This document shows positions 17,761 to 26,582 of a stretch of DNA of 64,000 nt, piece after piece. This DNA is from Lysinibacillus pinottii. Lineage in GTDB: Bacteria > Bacillota > Bacilli > Bacillales_A > Planococcaceae. The notes under the pieces were generated by a model. The model did not search any database. It worked only from the letters and a program-made list of their open reading frames with translations, and was not told the DNA's origin. Location: the NCBI RefSeq assembly GCF_024753545.1, contig NZ_JANTOO010000020.1, positions 124,001 through 188,000 on the forward strand, written 5' to 3'. The position numbers and the translations under genes are program-made. Within the stretch, counting starts at the first letter, position 1. The number at the start of each line of letters is the position of its first letter.

Positions 17761-20331
17761 TTATTTTTTCATGTTTAATAACTCTTGCTGTAACTCATAT
17801 AAAATATTCATCGCCTGCATCGGTGAAGTTCCTAAAATATTAACTTTCTCTAATTTTTTTAGTACCTCTGCCTCAGCTGGTGCCATTGGCTCTTCTTCAG
17901 TAAATAAAGACATTTGCAGTGGTGGTTCTGCTATTTTCTGTGCTTCAGCCACTACTTCGTTCCCAGCCTCAAAGTTTTCCAATAGCACACGAGCTCTTGC
18001 CAAAATTTCTTCTGGTAGCTGCGCCAATTGTGCCACATGAATACCGTATGATTTATCAGCAGCGCCTTTTTTCACCTTATGCAGGAAGACAACCATGCCA
18101 TTTTTTTCGGTAGCTGCCACATGGACATTTTGTAAGCGTGGCAAATCCTTTTCAAGAGCTGTTAATTCATGATAATGCGTAGAAAACAACGTATTGGCAC
18201 CGATTTTGTCATGAATATACTCCATCATGGATTGAGCTAAACTCATCCCATCATAAGTAGAGGTTCCTCGCCCAATTTCATCAAATAACATTAAACTGTT
18301 TTTTGTGGCATGCATAATGGCGTGTTGAGACTCAAGCATTTCCACCATAAATGTTGATTGCCCAGCTGCTAAATCATCAGCTGCTCCGATGCGAGTGAAA
18401 ATTTGGTCAGTGATAGGTAGCTTAGCCTTTTCAGCAGGTACATAGCAGCCCATTTGTGCCATGACGACAATTAATGCTACCTGACGCATGTAGGTACTTT
18501 TACCAGACATATTTGGTCCCGTAATAAGCATCATGTTGTTCTGCTCCTCTAGCACACAATCGTTTGGTACATACATTTGCTTGTTTAACATCTTTTCCAC
18601 AACAGGATGGCGACCCTCAATTATTTCGAGCGCTCGTCCGTTATGGAATTGTGGTTTTGTAAAACGATATTTTTCTGAGATGCTAGCAAAGCTTAGCAAA
18701 ACATCTAACTCACTTATGCTCGCTGCCAGTGCCTGTACACGTGGAATAAATTCCTTTAATGCATCTCGAATTTCTACAAATAAGTTATACTCTAGTGCTA
18801 GGCTTTCTTCCTCAGCATTTAAAATCAACGCTTCTTTTTCTTTTAGTTCCTGTGTGATATAGCGCTCTGCATTAGCAAGCGTTTGTTTACGTTCATAACG
18901 AGTTAAATCCGCTAAATGAATATTAGATTTAGTAATTTCAATATAATAACCAAAGATGCGATTATAGCCTATTTTTAAGTTTTTAATGCCTGTTTTTAGT
19001 CGCTCCTCTTGCTCCAACTGAGCGATCCAATCCTTACCATTACGGGCGGCATATCGAAGCTCGTCTAATCGTCCATGATAGCCGTCTCGAATCACATCAC
19101 CTTCTTTAATGGTAATAGGTGGATTGTCCGTTATGGCTTTTGCTAAAAGTTCCACAACATCTGTACATGTATCGAGTGCTACCCCTATTTGTTGGAGGGT
19201 CTCCTTACCTGCACCCATTAGCTGCTGCTGAATAGCTGGCACTTGGCGCAACGAATCTCGTAATTGTGCTAAATCACGGCCACCTACATTGCCAAAAGCA
19301 ACTCGACCAGCTAGACGCTCTAAATCATATACCTGTTTTAAGGCAGTTTGTAACTCTGTTCTAACAAAATATTCTTCCAATAAATCAGTCACAATCGCTA
19401 GTCTAGACTCAATAGCTGAGCGTGTGGCAAGCGGCTGATGTAGCCATTGTTTTAATTTACGGCCACCCATTGCTGTGACGGTATCATCGAGTAACCATAA
19501 CAGTGTCCCTTTTTGATCTCCACCGCGAATGGATTGAATGAGCTCTAAATTCCGCTTTGAGCTAGAATCAATGCGTAAATAATGCTTCATTTCATTAAAC
19601 GTAAATGCTTGAATATGTGATAACGAACGCATTTGTGTTTTATCTATATAGGCCAATAATCGAAGGCATGAAATTTGTAAGGCTGGCGGAACAGCTTCTA
19701 CATAGCTAGCTGCTTTATCCATCGTCATTTCATCGGCTTCCACTGACAGTACAATGGCAGCATTTGCAGCATGTTCTGCTAACAATAGCTGTAAACTATC
19801 CGTTACAATAAGTTCACGAATACCATAGGCCTGCATTTGCATTAATAATGCTTTGCCATCGCCTTCAATGGAAGAAGCCACGGCTTCACCTGTTGATAAA
19901 TCTAGATATGCATAGCCAAATGTTGTGTCATCCAGTTGTTCGGCTGCTCCAATAAAATGATTGGATTTCCCTTCAAGTGTCTTACCTTCCATAATTGTAC
20001 CTGGTGTGATGAGTTGAACCACTTCACGTTTGACCACGCCTTTTGCTTGCTTTGGATCTTCCGTTTGTTCACAAATGGCCACTTTATAGCCTTTTTGCAC
20101 AAGTGTTTCAATATAATTTTTAGCTGAATGATGCGGCACACCACACATGGGAATTCGCTCTTTTGCCCCTGCATCTCGGCTCGTTAATGTAATTTCTAAA
20201 ATTTGTGAGGCATTGATGGCATCCTCAAAAAACATTTCATAAAAGTCACCTAATCTAAAAAATAAAAAGGCATCCTTGTAATCTTCCTTAACCTGCAGAT
20301 ACTGTTGCATCATTGGTGTATATGTTGTCAT
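17761..20331 (-). CDS. mutS: DNA mismatch repair protein MutS
   Basis: An 856-aa MutS that recognises mismatches. The N-terminal mismatch-binding domain has FFRLGDFYEMF (with the Phe-X-Glu wedge), and the ATPase has Walker A GPNMSGKST and the DEIGRGTSTYDG Walker B. The tail carries QMSLF (about residue 804), a beta-clamp-binding pentapeptide like QLSFF in B. subtilis. A cotE terminator lies upstream, with a TATAAT-like -10 just before the gene, so mutS likely begins the mutS-mutL-glpK-glpD-hydrolase-miaA operon. Confidence 0.97.
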   Translation of the reverse strand: MTTYTPMMQQYLQVKEDYKDAFLFFRLGDFYEMFFEDAINASQILEITLTSRDAGAKERIPMCGVPHHSAKNYIETLVQKGYKVAICEQTEDPKQAKGVVKREVVQLITPGTIMEGKTLEGKSNHFIGAAEQLDDTTFGYAYLDLSTGEAVASSIEGDGKALLMQMQAYGIRELIVTDSLQLLLAEHAANAAIVLSVEADEMTMDKAASYVEAVPPALQISCLRLLAYIDKTQMRSLSHIQAFTFNEMKHYLRIDSSSKRNLELIQSIRGGDQKGTLLWLLDDTVTAMGGRKLKQWLHQPLATRSAIESRLAIVTDLLEEYFVRTELQTALKQVYDLERLAGRVAFGNVGGRDLAQLRDSLRQVPAIQQQLMGAGKETLQQIGVALDTCTDVVELLAKAITDNPPITIKEGDVIRDGYHGRLDELRYAARNGKDWIAQLEQEERLKTGIKNLKIGYNRIFGYYIEITKSNIHLADLTRYERKQTLANAERYITQELKEKEALILNAEEESLALEYNLFVEIRDALKEFIPRVQALAASISELDVLLSFASISEKYRFTKPQFHNGRALEIIEGRHPVVEKMLNKQMYVPNDCVLEEQNNMMLITGPNMSGKSTYMRQVALIVVMAQMGCYVPAEKAKLPITDQIFTRIGAADDLAAGQSTFMVEMLESQHAIMHATKNSLMLFDEIGRGTSTYDGMSLAQSMMEYIHDKIGANTLFSTHYHELTALEKDLPRLQNVHVAATEKNGMVVFLHKVKKGAADKSYGIHVAQLAQLPEEILARARVLLENFEAGNEVVAEAQKIAEPPLQMSLFTEEEPMAPAEAEVLKKLEKVNILGTSPMQAMNILYELQQELLNMKK

Positions 20332-20380
20332 ATAAATATTTACCTCGCTCTTACCTATAGATACTTTTATTATAACAAAA

Positions 20381-20437
20381 GATACATGCGAAACGCTTCA
20401 TTCACCTTTTTTAAGATGCTAGCGTTTCGCATGTATC
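20381..20437 (-). terminator. cotE terminator
   Basis: GATACATGCGAAACGCT (20381-20397) pairs perfectly with AGCGTTTCGCATGTATC (20421-20437), a 17-bp stem with a 23-base loop, followed on the minus strand by TTTTGTTATAAT. It ends cotE; the same T-rich segment offers a -10-like box for mutS. Confidence 0.8.
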
Positions 20438-20458
20438 GAAAAATGATGGTTTCTAAAA

Positions 20459-21052
20459 TTATCTTGGTCGTTCATCAGGAAACGATGATGACTCTAATAC
20501 ATACCTACCTTCTCCATCAGAGCTTGAAGATGAGCTTGAGCTCGAGCTAGATGAGGATGAGGATGATGAACTCTCATCATTAAAGCTCCAGTCTTCTTCA
20601 TAATCTAGCGGATGTACACTAATACAAATTGTTGTTTCACCCATTACTTCCACAACCACTTCACGTTCCACTACAATTTCAAATTTCGTACCACATGAAG
20701 AAATAACTGCTTCAATACAATTTGGTTCTTGTATTACCCGTACACGAACATCATCACCAACACTAATTTCCCCTTCTCGATAGTGAAGCTTCACTTTGTC
20801 TTTATAGTGAATTGTTTCCGAAAACACAGCTGTCTTCGAATGATTACTGTAGGCATACCATACATTGACATCAAATTTCCCTGTTACTTCTACAAATTTC
20901 CCGACTCTTTTAGCAGAGCAAGTATGGTTAATTACCCAGCATCCTAAAATACTTGTCGGTTTATTTGTTGGTGATAATGTTACACGCTCTTCCGTTCTCT
21001 TCTTCCCTTTGGCAACTACTGCTTTCGTCACGATTTGTCGTAAACGTTTCAG
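20459..21052 (-). CDS. cotE: Outer spore coat morphogenetic protein CotE, with poly-serine tail
   Basis: CotE directs assembly of the outer spore coat in the mother cell. The 197-aa product aligns in its body with B. subtilis CotE (181 aa): QIVTKAVVAKGKK, SILGCWVINH, VNVWYAYSNHSKT, EPNCIEAVIS and EVMGETTI. The C-terminus differs: instead of an all-acidic tail it has 18 consecutive serines (20519-20572) between acidic residues. No ATG, GTG or TTG is well placed; AAGGAGG sits seven bases before an in-frame CTG at 21052, which gives exactly the expected N-terminal length. A start at ATG 21115 adds 21 unrelated residues and lacks a ribosome site. Confidence 0.9.
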   Translation of the reverse strand: MKRLRQIVTKAVVAKGKKRTEERVTLSPTNKPTSILGCWVINHTCSAKRVGKFVEVTGKFDVNVWYAYSNHSKTAVFSETIHYKDKVKLHYREGEISVGDDVRVRVIQEPNCIEAVISSCGTKFEIVVEREVVVEVMGETTICISVHPLDYEEDWSFNDESSSSSSSSSSSSSSSSSSDGEGRYVLESSSFPDERPR

Positions 21053-21206
21053 CGCAATTCCTCCTTCGACTCTTTTCACTCCATCATATGCAGGTTGCGC
21101 CCATTGGGTGAACATATATTTTAGAGAATTAAATGATTCCTCTAGAACTCTTTCAGAAAGAGACTGCTATAGCATGAGCATTCCTCCATAGAAATGAACA
21201 TAAAAA

Positions 21207-21230
21207 AGCTCGAATGCTGTCATTCGAGCT
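21207..21230 (-). terminator. ricA terminator
   Basis: AGCTCGAATG and CATTCGAGCT pair over 10 bp around a 4-base loop; six T follow on the minus strand. It separates miaB-ricA from cotE. Confidence 0.88.
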
Positions 21231-21246
21231 TTACTTCTATAATCTG

Positions 21247-21684
21247 TTAAGAACAGCTACCTGGTTGAGAATTATCTACATATGAACCCGTTTCACCACG
21301 TAGCACATCGCCGCCTGTTGAGCGGATAATCTCATTTGTTACATTATTAGCGATTGTATTCGATACTAATTGCAATAAATCATTAACATCGCCTTGTGAT
21401 TCTTTAAATTGTTGAACAACTGGGATATCATTAATTTCTTCTTCGATTTTTGCAATTTTATCTTCAATCATTTTAAGCGCTTTTTCTTTCCCTAAGTGTT
21501 GGAAATTAACAGCCTGTTTTTGTAAACTTTTTAGACTAGCAATTCGTTCACGTACTTGTTGATTTTCATTGATTTGAGCTTCTGCTTTTTTGAAAAATTC
21601 AACCTCTGGTGTATTTGCAATCATATGTGCAATTTCATGTGATTTTTTAATTAAATCTTCTTTTGTGTATAAGATTTGTGTCAT
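21247..21684 (-). CDS. ricA: RicA (YmcA), Y-complex subunit modulating RNase Y
   Basis: A 145-aa, largely helical YlbF/YmcA-family protein. FFKKAEAQINEN, LQKQAVNF and the VTNEIIRSTGGDVLRGETG tail match B. subtilis YmcA closely. With RicF and RicT it forms an Fe-S complex that steers RNase Y cleavage and promotes sporulation, competence and biofilm. A C-terminal cysteine (C144) is kept. Its gene directly abuts the miaB stop; rny is in the same window. Confidence 0.93.
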   Translation of the reverse strand: MTQILYTKEDLIKKSHEIAHMIANTPEVEFFKKAEAQINENQQVRERIASLKSLQKQAVNFQHLGKEKALKMIEDKIAKIEEEINDIPVVQQFKESQGDVNDLLQLVSNTIANNVTNEIIRSTGGDVLRGETGSYVDNSQPGSCS

Positions 21685-23229
21685 TTACGCTTCCACCTTT
21701 TCATTTTTTACGACTTCCAAAAACTCACCAGTAAGTGAATAAGATGTAGTCTCGATAATTTTAACCTTTACTAATTGACCAATTACTTCTGCTGGTCCTT
21801 TAAAATTGACCAAACGATTTTTACGTGTATAGCCTGCAAGCACATCATCTCGTCGTTTACTTGTTCCTTCAACTAACACTTCGACAACCTCACCATTTAA
21901 ACGCTCTAAGGCTTTACGAGAATACTCACCCACAACTTCATTTAAACGTTGAAGTCGTTCCTTTTTCACCTCTTCAGGTACATTATCGACCATTTTTGCA
22001 GCCGGTGTCCCTTCACGAGGAGAATATATATACGTAAATGCTGCCTCAAAGCCAACTTCACGGTATAAGGAAAGCGTTTCCTCGAATTGTTCCTCTGTTT
22101 CATTTGGGTAGCCAACAATAATATCTGTCGTTAATGTTACTTCAGGAATGGCAGCCTTAATTTTTTCTACTAATGTCAGGAAATGCTCACGTGTATATTT
22201 ACGAGCCATAATTTTTAAAATGTCATTAGAGCCAGATTGTACTGGTAAATGAATATGCTCTACTAAATTACCACGTTTTGCAAGTACTTCGATTAAATGA
22301 TCATCAAAATCTCGAGGGTGACTCGTTGTAAAACGAATTCTTGGAATATCAATTTTTCTTAAAGCATCCATTAAATCACCAAGACGATATTCGATATCCT
22401 CAAAGTCTTTCCCGTAAGCGTTGACATTTTGACCAAGCAACATGATCTCTTGATAGCCCGCTGCCGCTAGCTCTCGAACCTCAGCAATGATCTCCTCTGG
22501 ACGACGACTCCGCTCTTTTCCACGTGTATACGGTACGATACAATACGTACAGAATTTATCGCAACCATACATAATATTAACCCATGCTTTAATGGAACCA
22601 AGGCGTTTTTTCGGCAGATTTTCAATCACATCGCCTTCTTTTGACCAAACTTCTACGACCATCTCTTTCGACATGTAAGCTTCCTTAAGAATGTTTGGTA
22701 GGCGGTGAATATTGTGCGTTCCAAAAACCATATCGACATGTGGATAGCTTCTTAAAATTTTATTAACAACAGATTCCTCTTGCGACATACAGCCACAAAC
22801 CCCGATTAGCATCTCTGGGTTTTTTCGTTTATATTTCAACAGGAAACCAAGTTCTCCAAATACTTTGTTTTCAGCATTTTCTCGAATGGCACATGTATTC
22901 AGCAAGACCACGTCAGCCTCTTCAATTATTTCAGTTGGTGTGTAACCCAGCTGCATAAAAATACCAGCCATTACTTCTGTGTCATGCTCATTCATTTGGC
23001 AGCCATAAGTACGAATGTAAAAAGTACGATCTTTACCCATTCCTGCAAATTGTTCGTCAATGCTAAAATCCTTATGGTATTTCACATCTTCTTTGCCACG
23101 TTTTTTAGCATCTTTTAAGGAAGGTGCCGTAAAGACCTTCTCAAAATATTTACTGTAATCCTTTTCAGGCTTGTCTTCTTTTTTTGGTTGATTGACCTGT
23201 TGATTAGCTAAGCGTTGTTCCTCATTCAT
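21685..23229 (-). CDS. miaB: tRNA-2-methylthio-N6-dimethylallyladenosine synthase MiaB
   Basis: A 514-aa radical-SAM methylthiotransferase acting on i6A37 of tRNA after MiaA. The N-terminal UPF0004 domain supplies three cluster cysteines ([22 protein letters not shown]), the radical-SAM core has CDKFCTYC, and a C-terminal TRAM domain (about 445-508) binds RNA. Its length and about 60-residue N-terminal extension match Bacillus MiaB. A GGAG lies 13 bases upstream, rather far. Confidence 0.96.
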
Positions 23230-23285
23230 CGCAATCAGGTAACTCCTTTCAAACGAAATCCATGCACTTGAATTTCCATCTTACT

Positions 23286-23315
23286 ATTATACTGAATAGT
23301 TGATACTTCCTACAA
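23286..23315 (-). promoter_or_regulatory. Putative SigA promoter of miaB-ricA
   Basis: TTGTAG (23315-23310) and TATAAT (23291-23286) are separated by 18 bases on the minus strand, about 57 bases before the miaB start. The -10 is perfect, the -35 moderate. Confidence 0.65.
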
Positions 23316-23407
23316 GGCTTGCGCTTCAAATGTCGTGGTTTCGACTTAATTACAAGTAGCTGAAAGGATTGATTCGTCCATTTTCAAGTTCTATTATCTA
23401 TTAGGCG

Positions 23408-24736
23408 CTAAACGTCCCGATTAATAAAATACTTCCTATGCTTGATATATAAGTATCCATCGTATAATTTCAGCTTAATCCAACGCTTCATACTCATATC
23501 CTCTTTATAAAATAAAGCATTTGTATATTGACCTTGTTTCACTAAACGTTTTGCTTCCATTTTTAATTTTTCATTCCCCATACATTTATATAAGGTTCTG
23601 GGAGGCAGTAGTGACCACAAATGCTTAGTTTGGACATATGTTCGTTCAAGCGGGATGTGGAATAGATAATCATCCACTACATATTGCATGTAGTTATGGC
23701 CGCTCGCTGTCACATAATAGCTGGAAGAACCGGCTCGTAAATTCAGCTCAAATAACTTGTACTCCCCATCTCGCGGATCATATTTCATATCAAAATTGGC
23801 AAAGCCCGTATAACCAATGTCCTCCAACAGATGCCGTATTGTATCCATCAATTGTTCATCATAATCGGTCATGACAGCTAAAGAGATGCCCTTGTTTTGC
23901 GGAGAGGGGTCCTCAAATAGCTTATTGCTTAAACACATCAATTTCACTGTTTTATCCCTCCCTACATAAACATCTAACACACGAATGAACGAATCATCAC
24001 CGGGGATAAACTCTTGTAAAATTAAGGAATCTTGATAGCTTGAGCGATAAATACAGTGAACAATCTTTTGCACCTCACTGTCATTATGGGCAAGATAAAT
24101 TTTTTTCTTCTCAGGAAAGGAGCAGCTAGAGTACGCCACAGAATTAGAAGGTTTAATAATGATTGGGTAGTGGAATGGTATAACGCAGTTTGTCTGTTGT
24201 TCCTTTGTTACAGTCACTGTTTGGGGGTATTTTAACTTATATAAGTCACAAAGTTGATAAAATTTTTCCTTCGTTTGAACCTTCTTTAGCAAAGCTTGGT
24301 CGATATAGGGTAAAATAAAATATTTTTCTAGCTCCTCTTTATTTTGAATGATTAGCTCTGCGTATAAGCAGTCACACACTAATAAAATCAATCGTTGATG
24401 CTGAAACTGCTTCGCCAGCATCTGCAGCGCTTGCACAAAATAGTGAGGGTCATCTAAATGCTCTACATATTGAAATTCGAGGATACCACTATTTTGAGTG
24501 GCGATGCCCTGTGCACCACCGGAGAAAAGTGATCGGAAATTCCCTCGCTCTCTAGCTGGCTCAATAACAAGGCTCTTAATATGATAAGCTTCATAAAAAG
24601 AACGGGCTACCCCGTAGGCATGCTGTCCTGACTGTATAACAATAGGCAAAAAAGGTTGTTCCTGTAGGTATGACAATTCGATCGCCTCTCTAGTAAAAAT
24701 GAATTTATTCATTTGTATGCGCACTAGATTGTACAT
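23408..24736 (-). CDS. ATP-grasp ligase, probable D-aspartate ligase for the peptidoglycan cross-bridge
   Basis: A 442-aa cytosolic ATP-grasp enzyme. The N-terminal lid region has YGVARSFYEAYHIKSL, the centre YPIIIKPSN (ATP lysine), and the C-terminal half QEFIPGDDSFIRVLD, GFANFDMKYD and LFELNLRAGSSSYY, supplying the Mg-binding Glu and Asn. This arrangement resembles the D-aspartate ligase (Aslfm) of Enterococcus faecium, which adds D-Asp to the lysine of the peptidoglycan precursor. Lysinibacillus is described with L-Lys-D-Asp peptidoglycan, which makes the call plausible. No aspartate racemase lies beside it. Another carboxylate-amine ligase role is possible. Confidence 0.65.
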   Translation of the reverse strand: MYNLVRIQMNKFIFTREAIELSYLQEQPFLPIVIQSGQHAYGVARSFYEAYHIKSLVIEPARERGNFRSLFSGGAQGIATQNSGILEFQYVEHLDDPHYFVQALQMLAKQFQHQRLILLVCDCLYAELIIQNKEELEKYFILPYIDQALLKKVQTKEKFYQLCDLYKLKYPQTVTVTKEQQTNCVIPFHYPIIIKPSNSVAYSSCSFPEKKKIYLAHNDSEVQKIVHCIYRSSYQDSLILQEFIPGDDSFIRVLDVYVGRDKTVKLMCLSNKLFEDPSPQNKGISLAVMTDYDEQLMDTIRHLLEDIGYTGFANFDMKYDPRDGEYKLFELNLRAGSSSYYVTASGHNYMQYVVDDYLFHIPLERTYVQTKHLWSLLPPRTLYKCMGNEKLKMEAKRLVKQGQYTNALFYKEDMSMKRWIKLKLYDGYLYIKHRKYFINRDV

Positions 24737-24752
24737 ATGTAGCACCCATAAA

Positions 24753-24780
24753 AGACACTAATATAAAACTTTAGTGCCTT
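24753..24780 (-). terminator. Weak terminator after the PHP gene
   Basis: CACTAA (24756-24761) and TTAGTG (24771-24776) pair around a 9-base A/T loop and run into TTTTATG on the minus strand. It marks the end of the seven-gene operon before the ATP-grasp gene. Confidence 0.55.
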
Positions 24781-24789
24781 CTCCAGTAT

Positions 24790-25800
24790 CTATATTTCTA
24801 TAAATTTTTTAATGCGTTGTTCAAAAGAGACAAGAGATTGAACCCCATGACTCTTGAGCAAGTCCGTATTGGCAAATGTATATTTTCCTAAATCATCAGG
24901 GAAATGGGCATCTGAGGATACAGTAAAAATAACCCCATAATCAAGTAAGGTTTGTAAAAAACGAGGGCCAGGGCACATTTCTTTTACAGGATAACGATAA
25001 TACAAGCCGGCATTGATCTCAGTGGCAGTTTGGGTTGACGTTAAAGCTTGTGCGATACGCTCATACCAAACTTTCAGAAAAGCCTGATCCTCTACCTGAT
25101 AATTAAATACTTTAAAGTTGTCAAGATGGGCAACAAAATCAAATAGTTTGGACTGAATCATGTTTTCAACAGTCATAAAGAATCGTTCATAATTTTCTTG
25201 TAATGCTTGCGGATTCATTTGTTCAAATAGATGTTCTGTTTGGGGATTATCAAAGCCCCATCCATCCACAAAATGGACTGAACCGATGACATAATCCCAT
25301 GGGTGGTCTGCTAATAATGAAGTTAGTTCCATCTCCCCACCTATAAAATAATCTGCCTCTATACCTAGTTTTAAGGCAATTCCTTCTTGGTGCCATTTTT
25401 CCTTCGCCTGCTGAATGGTAGAGACAAAAGAATCGATATTTTCTGTCATGACACGATCCAGCCAATATTGCTGTAATTGACCAATCTCACTATCGTCCAA
25501 CTTCATAAAGCGCTCGAAATAAGCGCGCGTCTCCTTAAAACGATATAAGTGATCAACAATGCCTACCTCACGTAATCCAAGCCGCTTTGCTTGCTGAAGA
25601 TATAAATCTAACCATTCCTCACTATAACAGCCATTTTGAACCCTCTTTGTTAACCTCTGAAGTTGATAGGTCATTTGCTCCTTTGAACCTTGTGCAGATG
25701 CATCCACACATTGAAAGAACTCAAGCGCCTGTGATGTACGCTCTAGCCAGCGCGATGAATAAGGACCCTCTTCTAAATGTACATGATAATCAATAGTCAT
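24790..25800 (-). CDS. PHP-domain phosphoesterase (histidinol-phosphatase-like)
   Basis: A 336-aa PHP metal-dependent hydrolase. Metal-ligand motifs are DYHVHLEEG (residues 4-12), VDHLYRF, GIEADYF, GSVHFVDGWG, AHLDNFK and SSDAHFP, in HisJ-like order. PHP enzymes cleave phosphomonoesters or cyclic phosphates; the operon position, after an importer and an alkaline-phosphatase-superfamily enzyme, suggests a second step in organophosphate breakdown rather than histidine synthesis, as no his genes are near. Start: GGAGGG eight bases before the ATG at 25800, which overlaps the regulator's stop (TGATG). Confidence 0.8.
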   Translation of the reverse strand: MTIDYHVHLEEGPYSSRWLERTSQALEFFQCVDASAQGSKEQMTYQLQRLTKRVQNGCYSEEWLDLYLQQAKRLGLREVGIVDHLYRFKETRAYFERFMKLDDSEIGQLQQYWLDRVMTENIDSFVSTIQQAKEKWHQEGIALKLGIEADYFIGGEMELTSLLADHPWDYVIGSVHFVDGWGFDNPQTEHLFEQMNPQALQENYERFFMTVENMIQSKLFDFVAHLDNFKVFNYQVEDQAFLKVWYERIAQALTSTQTATEINAGLYYRYPVKEMCPGPRFLQTLLDYGVIFTVSSDAHFPDDLGKYTFANTDLLKSHGVQSLVSFEQRIKKFIEI

Positions 25801-26582
25801 CAACTTTTCCCTCCATTACATACCGTCCATTTTTCTTCATAAGCCTGCCACTCTAATGGACAAGTACTTTCACAAAAAATTTCCGTACATTCTTCAAGAT
25901 GACAGATTTGGAAAAATGATTTTCCATTAATCTTTGATGCATCCGCTAATAAATAATTAACCTTACTATGCTTTTGCATTTTTTTTGAAATAAGAGATTC
26001 ATCTAAATCATAATCATACACGACACCCTCACTAATGCCGCCACATGAGATAAATGCTTTGTCAAAATTCATATTATCTAACATTTCCAAAGTCATAGCG
26101 CCTGCGACAGAGGATTGTCGAGGATTCGCAGTACCTCCTAGTAAAATAACCTTCCCCGTCATGCGCCTTTCTTCTATTGCTAAATTGAACTGGACAGCTG
26201 CTGCAATCGAGTTCGTAACAACTGTTATATCGTCAACAGCCAGTAGAAAATCTGCAATATGGACCGTTGTCGTCCCCGTATCAATGGCTATCGTATCTCC
26301 ATCACCAATACGTTTTGCGGCCATGCGAGCAATTTGACGCTTAGCCTCTTTTTGCATTTGAAGCTTACGCAAAAAGGCAGGCTCATTCCGCACGTTCGTA
26401 TATTTAATAGCTCCTCCATGCACTCTTGTTAATAATCGCTGTTGCTCTAATTCATCAAAGTCTCTGCGTATTGTTTCAGGGGCTACTTGAAGCGCATCAG
26501 CAATATTCGCAACAATAATTTTCCCTTCCCGCTCTAATTGTTTTAAGATAAATTCAAATCTTTCTAGTTTTGCGTAAGTCAT
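25800..26582 (-). CDS. DeoR-family transcriptional regulator
   Basis: A 260-aa repressor with an N-terminal DeoR helix-turn-helix (IADALQVAPETIRRDFDELEQ, then RVHGGAI) and a C-terminal sugar-phosphate-type sensor with DTGTTTVHIADFL and TVVTNSIAAA. Such regulators sense phosphorylated metabolites, matching an operon whose product is probably a phosphate ester. Its ATG overlaps the ATPase stop (ATGA), and it most likely controls this operon; the operator is not proven. Confidence 0.88.
   Translation of the reverse strand: MTYAKLERFEFILKQLEREGKIIVANIADALQVAPETIRRDFDELEQQRLLTRVHGGAIKYTNVRNEPAFLRKLQMQKEAKRQIARMAAKRIGDGDTIAIDTGTTTVHIADFLLAVDDITVVTNSIAAAVQFNLAIEERRMTGKVILLGGTANPRQSSVAGAMTLEMLDNMNFDKAFISCGGISEGVVYDYDLDESLISKKMQKHSKVNYLLADASKINGKSFFQICHLEECTEIFCESTCPLEWQAYEEKWTVCNGGKS

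Noticed and set aside
17582..18040. 152-aa open frame antisense across the mutS-mutL junction
   Set aside because: Spans the ends of two certain genes with no coding features of its own.
20459..21115. CotE starting at ATG 21115
   Set aside because: Adds 21 residues with no likeness to CotE, lacks a ribosome site, and a well-spaced AAGGAGG precedes the CTG at 21052.
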